Below, piece by piece: positions 1-8,638 of a DNA stretch of 54,199 nucleotides. Each line of letters opens with the position of its first letter. The stretch's first letter is position 1. The notes below the pieces were generated by a model. That model was not told the DNA's origin. It did no database searches and worked only from the letters and a program-made list of their open reading frames with translations. A program made the position numbers and the translations under genes. The DNA lies in contig BRYA01000042.1 of the NCBI GenBank assembly GCA_030267965.1, positions 5,268 through 59,466 of the forward strand, read 5' to 3'. This stretch comes from Triparma columacea. Its lineage: Eukaryota; Sar; Bolidophyceae; Parmales; Triparmaceae.

Positions 1-2844
1 CTGAGGTCGTCATCTCGATTCACGTTGAAGAGAGGGGAACCGGTGCAGAGGGCGTAGAGAATCGTACCGAAAGACCACGCGTCGAAGGAGGGGGAGGAAC
101 GCACGAGCTGGTAGGGGAGGGATGAGGGATTAAGGGGCTGCTCAATTTTGTCCCCGCCCTCGTCCTCGATTAACGTAGTGAGGAACGTCTTGACGACGTA
201 ATTTTTCTTCTTCCTGCCTTTCTTGAACATCTTGGGTTGAATCTTATCCCAGAGCTCGGGGTCGGACTCCCTCGCGTCTGCAAAGTAGGTCTCAAACTGC
301 TTAATTTCGTCGTCATCTTTGAGGGCATAAATCATCTCGGGGGGTAGAACGCCAGAGGAGAACTTGGCCCCTGCGTAAAATGCGGTTGAATCGGTGCACA
401 TTGGGGCGCTTGCGTCTAAATCAATGAGACGAAGGCGAGACGAGAATCTGACGACGTTGAGGAACTTGAGGTCCCCGTGGATGAGCTGGAGGGGGAGGGG
501 GGGGGCAATGTTNNNCTTAGATAAGGACCGAACCGTCGTCATGTCCGGACGCTCGGAGCGAAAGATGGTGTCCAAGTTACGATCCGCGCAAGGCATGACA
601 ACGGCGAACTTGTACTCTCCTAGGTTCGCCTGATCCAGCGCTGAGAGGAAAACCTCGTTGGTGGATCCGTCGTACGTGTGGTTGACGCCAACGACAAATT
701 TTGAGTCTAGGTCGTTCTGTGGGCGAGTAGAAGTGCGAGCGGATAAGTCGAGGTGCTGCTTTAATGCTTGTCTATGTCAACTCACCTTCTCTCGGGCGTC
801 GATCTCACGATCGAACTGGTCCTTATTCTTCATGAACTTGAAGACAACCTCGTGCCTCTGGTTGTTGTCCAACTGCTCCTTGCAGAACTTAAGGTACTCG
901 TCCTCGGTGATGGTATTGGAGTGATCAGCATCCCAAATTGCAAACTGTGGTCCGGTTGGTGAGGAGTGGCGCGGCGTGGGGGTCAGTGGCCTGTGTGCGT
1001 TACATAGGATAAATGAGATATTGCAGTCGGGATATTGCCGTCCTCACCTTTTCTTCAAACAGGGTAGCATCGAGAGCCACGCCAAGCGTGAGCAAGGTTG
1101 AGTGGAAGTCCTCCTTCGTGATCCGATTTGTTGACGAGTCCGCGAACTTCTTGAATTGCTTACGGTAGTCATCTTCGGCGTGATCGTCGTATGCCTTCAT
1201 GACAACGCAGGTTGCAGACTTGTGAATAGGGTGGCCCTTGAAGAGCTCGTAGCGCCCAAGGAAGAGGAGGCGCGACTGGAGGGCCTTCTTTATTTCGGGG
1301 ACAGCAAGGTCAATTGCTTCGCGACCGGTGAAGTCGACAGCCTTTGCGAGAGCCTCCGCAGCTTCGGGGGGGCAGGATTGGATGAGATCGAGGGAAAGTT
1401 GGAGGAGGTTGCAATCCTCGGAGGAAAGTTGGCTGAGAAGCACGCTATCCGACACAAACTCAACCCATCCGTTCTGCTCTGCAGGAGTGAGAGCATTGAG
1501 ATTGGGGGGTGGGAACGTCCGTAGATTGTCCACGTAGGCCTTTGCAGCGGGTTTGAACTGCTCCTCGTTGTGAGGGTGTCGTGCAAAGAGGGTCGTTTGG
1601 AAAAGGAGGGGGCGCTTAAGCCTGGCAGCACAACGCAAGGGGGTCTCCTCGTCGACATTCTTTGCCAATAGTTGTTGGGGATCGGCGTTGATGATGTGCA
1701 ATATGGTTTCACGGGTTGAGAAGGGGTTCTCACTGAGGAGGGGAGGGGGGAAGGGGGGGGGGAGGGGTTAGTATTAGTATGCATGGCAGAATTGTTTGCT
1801 AGCTTGCATTACTTACCTCGCAAAGTGAAGGGGGGTGTATGATCTTGCCATCTCCTTCTTGGATGTCCATGATTGGTCGATGGAAATGAGCAGGGGGGCG
1901 GCTTGTTTGAGAAGATCCTGATTTCTGTTGGCGCACAGGAAGTGGAGGGGAGTGAAGGGGGGGGTGGAGGCTGATTCTTGGTGAGAGAGCACTTCGGTGA
2001 GAAGAGATTGTGGGAGATTTTTGAGTTCCTCAATCGTTAGAGATGAGGACATCAACTTGAAGTGGGTGGGGTAGTCGGAGAATTGCTTCTTGAAAAAGTC
2101 TGGGGAGGGGTTTTGGGATTCTTCAAGGCCCTGCATGACGGAGAGGGGCTTGCATCCTGAGAAGGTGCCTTGTGGTGGAGTCAGGTCTGGGGGAAGTCCA
2201 ACTAAAGACGTCAAGCCCGTGCATCCATAAAAGGCCTGATAACCAATCGTAGTGACTCCCGTAGGAAGACCCAACGATGTCAAGCCCGTGCATCCTGCAA
2301 AGGCAAATTCACCAATCGTAGTGACTCCCGTAGGAAGACCCTCCACCGATGTCAAGCCCGTGCATCCACGAAAGGCAGATTCACCAATCGTAGTGACTCC
2401 CGTAGGAAGACCCTCCAAAGATGTCAAGCTCGTGCATCCAAGAAAGGCCTTATCACCAATCTTCGTGACTCCCGTAGGAAGACCCTCCAACGATGTCAAG
2501 CCCGTGCATCCATAAAAGGCAGATCTACCAATCTTAGTGATTCCCGTAGGAAGACCCTCCAAAGACGTCAAGCCCGTGCATCCACCAAAGGCAGCTCTAC
2601 CAATCGTAGTGACTCCCGAAGGAAGACCCTCCAACGACGTCAAGCCCGTGCATCCATCAAAGGCATATTCACCAATCGTAGTGACTCCCGTAGAACGAAG
2701 ACCCTCCAACGACGTCAAGCCAGTGCATCCCTTAAAGGTGTTTTCACCAATCTCAGTGACCCCTTCAGCAACAGTGAACCCTGTTATACTCGTATCCCCC
2801 TCAAACGACGTTTCCCCGTCGTACACGACGATCTTCTCCTCCAT
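1..2844 (-). CDS. LRR (BspA-type)-ankyrin-EF-hand-protein kinase, partial
   Basis: Exons are 2844-1817, 1732-1048, 944-786 and 716-<1; phases join cleanly (GTAAGT, GTGAGG and GTGAGT donors) and the 3' end lies beyond the left edge. The protein opens with about nine 23-residue BspA/LRR_5 repeats (FxGCTGLTSLEGLPTGVTTI, residues 20-235). About four ankyrin repeats follow (two start TPLHF), to about residue 500. A kinase domain then begins at RYELF (503). Its beta3 Lys (VVFKFM, K607) and alpha-C Glu (REIDAR, about 618) come only after a pair of EF-hand-like loops (about 541 and DADHSNTITEDE at 576-587). The catalytic loop HGDLKFLN and an LIDLD motif in place of DFG lie near 400-460, and DAWSFG near base 90. 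A 3-N gap interrupts the C-lobe. The LRR/ankyrin part suggests a sensor or scaffold; the substrate is unknown. The kinase call is firm, and calcium binding is inference. Confidence 0.88.
513..515. other. Assembly gap (3 N) inside kinase exon
   Basis: Three Ns sit between the codons for SLSK and the stretch that runs into LIHGDLK on the minus strand. The bases just downstream in the minus-strand reading (C-rich, ending CTCCAG) look like a splice acceptor. The kinase alpha-E helix expected before the catalytic loop is missing. The gap therefore probably replaces coding sequence plus part of an intron and is not three real bases. Confidence 0.8.
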
Positions 2845-2920
2845 TACTGGCCCTCAGATCTCCGCTTCTTCGCCTGCTGGTAGAAAATCAAGGAAACAGA
2901 AATCGTGAAGGATATGGGTT

Positions 2921-3240
2921 GGTTAGATATTGAGTGTTCGTAGTGGGAAACGGGAGACTCGGGAATGAGAGGATAAATCCGAAATGAGAGTCCGAAGTGA
3001 GCAGCGGATCGTACCTGATATTGATGCTTGAGCAATAATTTGATTGATAGCACAGGGTTTTTTCCTAACTCCGAAGGGTTAGATATGAGTGTTTGAAGGG
3101 GGAAACTCGGGAGACTCGGGGACTAGAGTATAAGTCCGAAATGAGCGTCCGAAATGAGCGCCAGAACGCACCTGATTGATGAGCTTGAGATAGTGTAGCT
3201 GATTGATGAGCACAATTAAATTATGGTTAAAAAAAAATCC
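2921..3240. repeat. Imperfect tandem duplication (~150 bp x2) upstream of the kinase gene
   Basis: Copy 1 (about 2921-3065) and copy 2 (about 3077-3240) share, in order, GGTTAGATAT, GAGTGTT, GGGAGACTCGGG, a TCCGAAATGAG(A/C)GTCCGAA core, ACCTGAT, GCTTGAG and TGATTGAT(G)AGCACA. The block lies in the 457-bp divergent interval between the kinase gene start (2844) and CKS1 (3302), so it may duplicate promoter or 5'UTR sequence. Confidence 0.65.
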
Positions 3241-3267
3241 TAGGAACCTAGGAACCTGGTTCCTAGG
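3239..3267. repeat. Perfect inverted repeat, 10-bp arms
   Basis: CCTAGGAACC at 3239-3248 is matched by GGTTCCTAGG at 3258-3267 around a 9-base loop that itself repeats TAGGAACC. It lies 35 bp upstream of the CKS1 start codon. It could be a binding palindrome or a hairpin in the 5'UTR. Confidence 0.6.
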
Positions 3268-3301
3268 AATTACTTGGGATTTGTTTCGTCAAAATCTCAA
3301 A

Positions 3302-4189
3302 ATGACCACCAGAATCGAATACAGTGTACGTCACCCTCTGGTGCAACCTTCCTCCCCTGAAGCTCCCTACCACATCCCTTCAACATCCCTTTCCATCGCC
3401 TTTTACCCCCCTTAAGTCCCAAAAAGTCAGGGTGCCTTTTCGAAGGGCAAACGAACTCTTGCCACATAACCCTCTCTAAATGCCTCGTTACTGAATATAT
3501 ATATACTGAGGGGGACATTTATATAGTCCTCACACCTTAAACCCTCATCTTACCACAATTCATCCCCAAAATTGCCTAAAAATGTCTTTGCTAACCCTCG
3601 ACTTCTCCCCCCTCCGTTGGTCTCATTGATTCTCCCTAACCCTCTCTCGTGTCCTCCTCGCTTCGCCTCCGTATGCCCCCGCACACCCTTAACAGGAGAA
3701 GTACTCCGACGCGGAGAACGAGTACCGTCACGTTATCCTCCCCAAGGAGCTTTCAAAGACTCTCCCCAAGAGCCGTCTCCTTACTGAGCAGGAGTGGAGG
3801 GGAATCGGAGTCCAGCAGAGCCGCGGGTGGCAGGTGAGGGATGGATTGGACGGGTGGTTGGGAGTGTTTTGTTGTTTTGGGTTACTGAATCAACAAATAA
3901 TACTTGATGAATGGGTTATGAATATTTACTCGACGCGCATTACGGACACGCGCAATGCCAGCGCCTTCAAATCTTCGTTCCACACTCGTATCTAAATATC
4001 TTCCCCCTCCCCTCCCACCCCGCCCCCACCCCAAACCAGCACTACGCCATCCACCGCCCTGAGCCCCACATCCTCCTCTTCCGCCGCCGCCTCGGGACCG
4101 ACCCCCAGACCGGCAAGGTCGACAGCGACCTCCAGAAGCAGGCCAAGGAGGAGTACGAGTCCCACCTCGCCATGAACGCGCGCAAGTAA
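3302..4189 (+). CDS. CKS1: Cyclin-dependent kinase regulatory subunit
   Basis: Three exons (3302-3325, 3696-3833, 4040-4189) join in frame to give 103 residues. The first exon is only eight codons (MTTRIEYS), followed by a GTACGT donor and a 370-bp intron. The family core is complete: [11 protein letters not shown], a [16 protein letters not shown] stretch and [16 protein letters not shown], which form the phosphate-binding pocket and the CDK-binding strand. The tail after the core, about 30 residues, is Lys/Glu-rich ([12 protein letters not shown]). CKS proteins bind CDKs and dock phosphorylated substrates for cell-cycle kinases in nucleus and cytoplasm. It is divergent from the kinase gene to its left. 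Identification is essentially certain; only the short first exon rests on splice-site and phase logic. Confidence 0.95.
3929..3972 (+). repeat. Dispersed short repeat, copy 1 (CKS1 intron 2)
   Basis: The stretch from CGACGCGCAT through ACACGCGCAATG to CCTTCAAAT matches, with a small indel and a few substitutions, the stretch at 30074-30126 upstream of ATG2. The similarity is too long to be chance splice-site resemblance. It is likely a remnant of a repeated element. Confidence 0.45.
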
Positions 4190-4375
4190 ATAACTAGCGG
4201 CAGCGGAGAGGTAGGAGGTTTGGAATGAGGGAGGAAAATAGGAGACGGTGCATGGGGGCTTTGGACGACGGAAGATTGGGCGAATTGTCTTCGACTAATA
4301 ACTGTCAACAAGGATATCATTCCCCTTACAAACAAGCATAGTACATTGATTTATTTCCTCCTCCCCTTTCCTCTC

Positions 4376-5155
4376 CTAAACCCCCCCCCCTCCACCCTCT
4401 TCCGCCATCCACTCCGGTCTGTTCTTCATCTTGTAGTCGAACCTGAGCTCCTCCCCCTCCTCCACATCCCTCTCCGCTACAATGACAAGCCCCGCCAACC
4501 CCCCTTCTATTTCCCCCCTTACCACTTCCTCAACGTCACTCCCTCCATCCCTAAGCGGCCTATTGACAATCCCCCCCACCACATCGTCATAATACCAACC
4601 CATTTCAAACCCTTCCGTACTTCTACTGAGAAAATTTAACCTTGGCAGCCTCCCCTCCCACCCCTCTAAAACGTCCCTCCACAAAAAACTAACTGGATGA
4701 CAGTTAACCTCTCCTCCCCTCCCATGGTTAACATAATGCCCATGCCGCCCCTCCCCATTAAATTCCACCCACTCAGGTTTAGTGTTAAACCATCTCTTCC
4801 TCTCCAAACCCTCTTTCTCTTGTACTGCAACTTCACCGTCTAAGGTTCCGCCAACCTCATTACAGTTAATCCCGTACCTGCTCCTCCCCACCTCTCCCAC
4901 GAGCACATTCAACGCACCGTCACCACCGCCCTGAAGAAGGGGGGGGGGAGGGTGGTAGCAACCGGGGTAGAGAGTGAAGGGTGTGCCCCTGAGGATGTGC
5001 TGGTAGGCGAACACACCATTCCCGGCGTTAGGGATTAGGGAGGGTGCTACTTTGGTGTATAATGGGGGAGGAGAGGATGGGGACGGGGTGTTGAAATGAG
5101 AAAGAAGAGAGCGGATCCCTGTACGGAGGTTCGAGCCAACCATGGGGAAAGGCAC
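4376..5155 (-). CDS. SET domain protein
   Basis: A single exon of 259 residues. The SET signature is visible in order: NAGNGVFA (residues 43-50; the usual GxG with bulky neighbours that binds AdoMet), YVNHGRGGEVNC (141-152; the N-H-S-x-x-x-N-C equivalent) and a C-terminal VEEGEELRFDYK (231-242) supplying the catalytic-site Tyr. No pre-SET cysteines or post-SET domain are present, so it resembles the small stand-alone SET proteins that methylate Lys in non-histone or histone targets. The first 30 residues contain Arg and Ser but no acidic residues, which would suit a mitochondrial presequence, although this is only suggestive. It is convergent with CKS1 (186 bp between stops). Substrate unknown. 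Confidence 0.8.
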   Translation of the reverse strand: MPFPMVGSNLRTGIRSLLSHFNTPSPSSPPPLYTKVAPSLIPNAGNGVFAYQHILRGTPFTLYPGCYHPPPPLLQGGGDGALNVLVGEVGRSRYGINCNEVGGTLDGEVAVQEKEGLERKRWFNTKPEWVEFNGEGRHGHYVNHGRGGEVNCHPVSFLWRDVLEGWEGRLPRLNFLSRSTEGFEMGWYYDDVVGGIVNRPLRDGGSDVEEVVRGEIEGGLAGLVIVAERDVEEGEELRFDYKMKNRPEWMAEEGGGGGV

Positions 5156-5677
5156 GAAAGCCGGTGGGAGGGAGGGAGACCAGAAGAGGGGAGGAGATGA
5201 AGGTAATATAGCAAAACGATGATATCTGAGGATTATTGACGCGAATTTATGATGGGAGGGGGGAGTAAGATAACGATAAGTCTATGAGGGAAGGATAAAG
5301 GTCCAGTGTAGAATTCGTGTCTATAACTGCAATGGCTTTTTGTCAACAACAAAGGAAAATTTGAGATTCAAAATGTAATATCGCAATCGCATTGGACAGA
5401 TTTATCAACTACTAGAATTCAATGCTAAAATCGCACCAAATTCCGTTTAAAACTCACACTTTTCCCAAATTGTCCCCGGACTGTGTCGAAAATAGGGATT
5501 CTTACCGACGTCGTAAATAAGTACGCAACGAAAGAAAGAAAAGCTCATTTTATCGACTACGCTGGAAACTGTATACTATTAGCGCGACTGTGTTTGTGTA
5601 AACGTTCGCCCGACTCCGTACAATCAACAACACTCTCTTCTTGCTTGCTTCCCTCCCCCTCTTTATCCCTCCATTTA
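5156..5677. other. Intergenic, SET gene upstream region
   Basis: These 522 bases lie between the SET start codon and the stop of the ZZ/RING gene. The stretch 5220-5560 is AT-richer than the flanking genes, as expected for a promoter. No conserved ORF, tRNA-like cloverleaf or clear repeat was seen. Confidence 0.5.
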
Positions 5678-7064
5678 TCAATGCGGGTCCTCAACTTCTC
5701 CCTCCGTACCCCTCTCCCCCCCCGGTCCTGTCCTCCCCCCCCCCTGAACAATGGGTTCCCTAAACCTCTCGATCCTGTTCATGACGTCCCCCAGCGTCCT
5801 AATCCCCTCTCCTCCCCCCCTGTAAACCGTGACGCTCGTCGGGCTAATCATGCTTGTAGGTTGCCTCCTCATCACACGGAAACCTCCCCTCGAATCCATC
5901 ACCCTCGTGTCCGCCGCCGTCCTCTGCCCCGGCGCTACAATGTGTAGGCTCCCGTTTCCTCCAGTGTTACCTCCACCCGCGTTACCTCCTCCCACCCCCC
6001 CAACCTCACCGACCCTGTTATCGTCGTTGACTTCCTCGACCTCCTCGTATGGTGTAACACCCTCGATTTCATGTCTGCATACCGGGCATGTGTTCTGTCT
6101 TTTAAGCCACCCCACCAGACAGTCCTCATGGAAGATATGTTTGCAAGGCATTTCAACGCCTACCTCCCTACCGCTTTCAGTTGCAGTGTCGTACTCCCAC
6201 TCGCACAGGCATACGGAACAGCACCCGTCCTTCCCGCACTCGGCCTCGGTGACTGGCCTCCTTACGAGTTTTTCAATGGCCTCAGGTTTCGCTGGTTTAA
6301 GTATGGTTTTCCTTTCCTGCATGCTCGCCTGTAGCGCCGACTGAAGTGACCTTTGCTGCTGGTCGATGAGTAACGTTACCATCTGGAGCTCCATGTGGGT
6401 CAGGAACATCTGCAGCTCGGTTATACCTATCCCGTCAGCTCTTCTCGCCTGAGTAGGACCACCAAGGTCCATCAACGCACCCATGCCACCCATTTCCATT
6501 TCCCTCCGACCGCTCTCCCCTCTTAAGTTAGGCGCGACTGCTGTAACAGGCGCGAATACGTGCCCAGCCGTGTGCTCCCTCTCCCCCCTGTTAAGGTCCC
6601 TGAAGCAGTCCTGGCAAATGTCAAAGTCAGCACACTCCTGGCACTTGTGGCGGGGACCACGGATTGGGGAGATGGAACACATGTCGCAGGTTACACCGTA
6701 CCATATTGACTGGGCGTTACGTATACGACGCCTGGGAGGATTTCGGTGAGGGGGGGGAGGGAGAGATGGAGAATTGTGTTTGGGGATTGGTGTTTAGAAG
6801 ATATGTTAGAGAGGTAGATGAATGGAAACATGAATAACACACCGAGGAGGAAACACACCAACGCCGCACCCACACACGTCGCAAACCCGATCCTTCATCC
6901 TCCCCCCACCTTCCCTTTTTTCTTCCTCTCGTTCTCCCCTTTCCTTTACCAACACCCCTCTCTCTCTTATTTGAATCTTACCTCTCGCGTTCTTCGTCTG
7001 AAATGGAGAAGTCTAAGGCTATACGCGAATGGGGTTCGACGAAACCGCTTGTTCCTGCACCCAT
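5678..7064 (-). CDS. ZZ-type plus RING-H2 zinc finger protein, probable E3 ubiquitin ligase
   Basis: Two exons: 7064-6982 (83 nt) and 6731-5678, with a GTAAGA donor and CTCCCAG acceptor; the AG|G split codon restores the frame. The product has 378 residues. It starts MGAGTSG, which fits an N-myristoylation signal (Gly2, Ser6). A ZZ finger spans about 43-85 (CDMC, CQEC and CQDC pairs, then two His). A Gln-rich helical stretch lies at about 130-165. A RING-H2 finger spans 199-246 with the order C-x2-C-x21-C-x-H-x2-H-x2-C-x10-C-x2-C (MPCKHIFHEDC, CPVCR). The tail is Gly/Arg-rich. RING-H2 domains recruit E2 enzymes and ZZ domains read protein ligands such as N-termini, so a membrane-tethered ligase is plausible. 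The first exon is inferred from phase and motif. Confidence 0.88.
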
Positions 7065-7302
7065 TTGGTGAGTAAAGTTATAAAGAAGGACCCTGAGCAG
7101 GTCAGAACAACTGAACTATGTAAAATTGGTTAGGGGACGTGGATGGAAGGACTTAAGGGCTTAGGGGGCGATCGATGTAAGAAGGGTATGGTGGGAGGGG
7201 TTTTAATAAGTATGTGGCGTCAGGTTTGTGTTATTATTGGACTATGAAAATGCGAGTTGCTAAAATCTTGTTCGGTCCGAGACCTTCTATGAGCAAAACG
7301 AA
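7065..7302. promoter_or_regulatory. Bidirectional promoter region, 238 bp
   Basis: The interval lies between two divergent start codons (ZZ/RING ligase at 7064, phosphotransferase at 7303). It must contain both 5' ends. I saw no clear TATA box or other recognisable element. Confidence 0.5.
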
Positions 7303-8568
7303 ATGAATGAAGAATTACATGGCTACGCAGCTGAGGCTATCGAAAGTGCCTTCGGTGAAAGGTTAACATTCAATGCTTGTAGACCTGCTGCTGATACAGC
7401 TTTCTCTGGATCTGCTGTGATAGAATTGAGTGTCCAATCCCGAAGTGTAGATACACGACCCAACTCAACATACTCAACATTGGACCAAACAGACTCTACA
7501 TTCGACGCTCCCACCCCAAACCCCTCCACACCACTAAATGTTGTCCTAAAACATTCATCTGTAAGAGCATTAGCTTTAGATGATAATTGTTCAAAGGAGA
7601 CAAGAGACAAAACTGAAAAGACTGACAAAAGCAGCGTAAATGAATGTGCCTTCCTGCAACTCTTCTCTCCTAATCTACACCCCCAAACCCTACCAATACC
7701 CAAGACCCTCTACACTCGCATCCACCCCACAAAGGGTGTCACCCTACTCATGTCCTCTCACTCATCCTGGACCCAGTTACCAGTAATTCCTCTAGGTCCA
7801 AGAACAACAGCCACAATTAAATGGCTCGCCAACTTCCACGCTACCTTCCTCCAGTCCATCCCCTCCCCCCTTCCTATACAAAACCTCGCCACCTCAGGAG
7901 GCTGGGATTCAGGTACTCACCTATGTCTCTCCAAGCGTCCTTCATCAGAACTCGATACCCTTTCGTCCTCCCTAAAATCCTTCGCATCCCGTTTCTCATC
8001 CCACCATCCATACTTCACCACCCCCAAAGCTCAATCCCAACCGTCCCGTATAACCAAAGCCGCATTACTAGCATCGTCATACCTCTCATCCCCAACACAC
8101 CCTCACCTAACAATGGTACACGGTGATTACAAGTCTGGGAACTTCTTCTACGACCCTACAAACCATAACGAAATCTCAGTCATCGATTGGCAATGGACAG
8201 GTCCAGGTGTAGGTTCAACTGATATAATCTACCTCCTTGTAATGGCGCTCTCAGATTCTGCTTGTACTAATTACGAGTCTACGGTATTGAAACCGTACCA
8301 CGAGTTCTTGATGGAGGCTTTACCTGATGGTGTTGATTATAGTTATGAGGATTTATTAATCGAGTTTAAATTAGCAGCGATAGATTTTCAAAGGTGGTTA
8401 CATTCATCACGTACCCCGTCCATGACACCTGAGTCTCTTCAAAGATCTAAGCAAAACGTTGATGTTAATCATGGGATATGGAGGAGGGATATTGAAAGGA
8501 TTGCGTGGCTTTGGAAGGTTGTTGATGAGGCGTTGGATGATATTGATAATGGCGTACTTAAACCGTGA
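7303..8568 (+). CDS. APH/EcKL-type small-molecule kinase
   Basis: An intronless gene of 421 residues. The catalytic loop reads MVHGDYKSGNFFYD (H273-G-D275, with N281 as the metal-binding Asn), followed by the DFG-equivalent VIDWQW (D295) and the downstream GVGSTDIIYLL helix. This order is typical of the aminoglycoside phosphotransferase superfamily, and the spacing and W-Q-W resemble the ecdysteroid-kinase-like (CHK/DUF1679) branch. The N-lobe is less clear: VVLKHSS near residue 84 may hold the ATP-binding Lys, and a low-complexity insert of about 60 residues precedes it. These enzymes phosphorylate hydroxyls of small metabolites, and nothing here shows which one. Its coding sequence is AT-richer than its neighbours. 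It ends 70 bp from the convergent polycystin gene. Confidence 0.82.
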   Translation: MNEELHGYAAEAIESAFGERLTFNACRPAADTAFSGSAVIELSVQSRSVDTRPNSTYSTLDQTDSTFDAPTPNPSTPLNVVLKHSSVRALALDDNCSKETRDKTEKTDKSSVNECAFLQLFSPNLHPQTLPIPKTLYTRIHPTKGVTLLMSSHSSWTQLPVIPLGPRTTATIKWLANFHATFLQSIPSPLPIQNLATSGGWDSGTHLCLSKRPSSELDTLSSSLKSFASRFSSHHPYFTTPKAQSQPSRITKAALLASSYLSSPTHPHLTMVHGDYKSGNFFYDPTNHNEISVIDWQWTGPGVGSTDIIYLLVMALSDSACTNYESTVLKPYHEFLMEALPDGVDYSYEDLLIEFKLAAIDFQRWLHSSRTPSMTPESLQRSKQNVDVNHGIWRRDIERIAWLWKVVDEALDDIDNGVLKP

Positions 8569-8638
8569 GGGAACACAAAGCGTCCGAACGAGAAAGGAAA
8601 ATAAACCTCCAGCATTTGTAACCCTAACCATAAATTCC

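Noticed and set aside
2200..2720. Regular repeats that could suggest a CRISPR array
   Set aside because: The 69-bp period is coding (23-residue LRR) with no constant spacer length pattern, and the genome is eukaryotic.
2252..2908. Plus-strand repetitive frames (TPVGRPS-NDVKPVHP repeats)
   Set aside because: They are the antisense translation of the 69-bp LRR repeats of the minus-strand kinase gene, which has the real protein signal.
5156..5677. tRNA or other structured RNA gene in intergenic DNA (also checked 18894-19570, 29675-30279, 45206-45925)
   Set aside because: No GGTTCRANNCC-type B box with a matching A box or acceptor stem could be found by eye.
5483..5947. Plus-strand Pro/Arg/His-rich frame
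   Set aside because: Overlaps the 3' part of the ZZ/RING gene on the other strand, and its composition follows the C-rich antisense.
6691..6873. Minus-strand frame with a strong hydrophobic helix just upstream of the ZZ finger
   Set aside because: It lies in the intron between the GTAAGA donor at 6981 and the acceptor at 6732, is out of frame with the ZZ finger, and the splice join restores the frame exactly.
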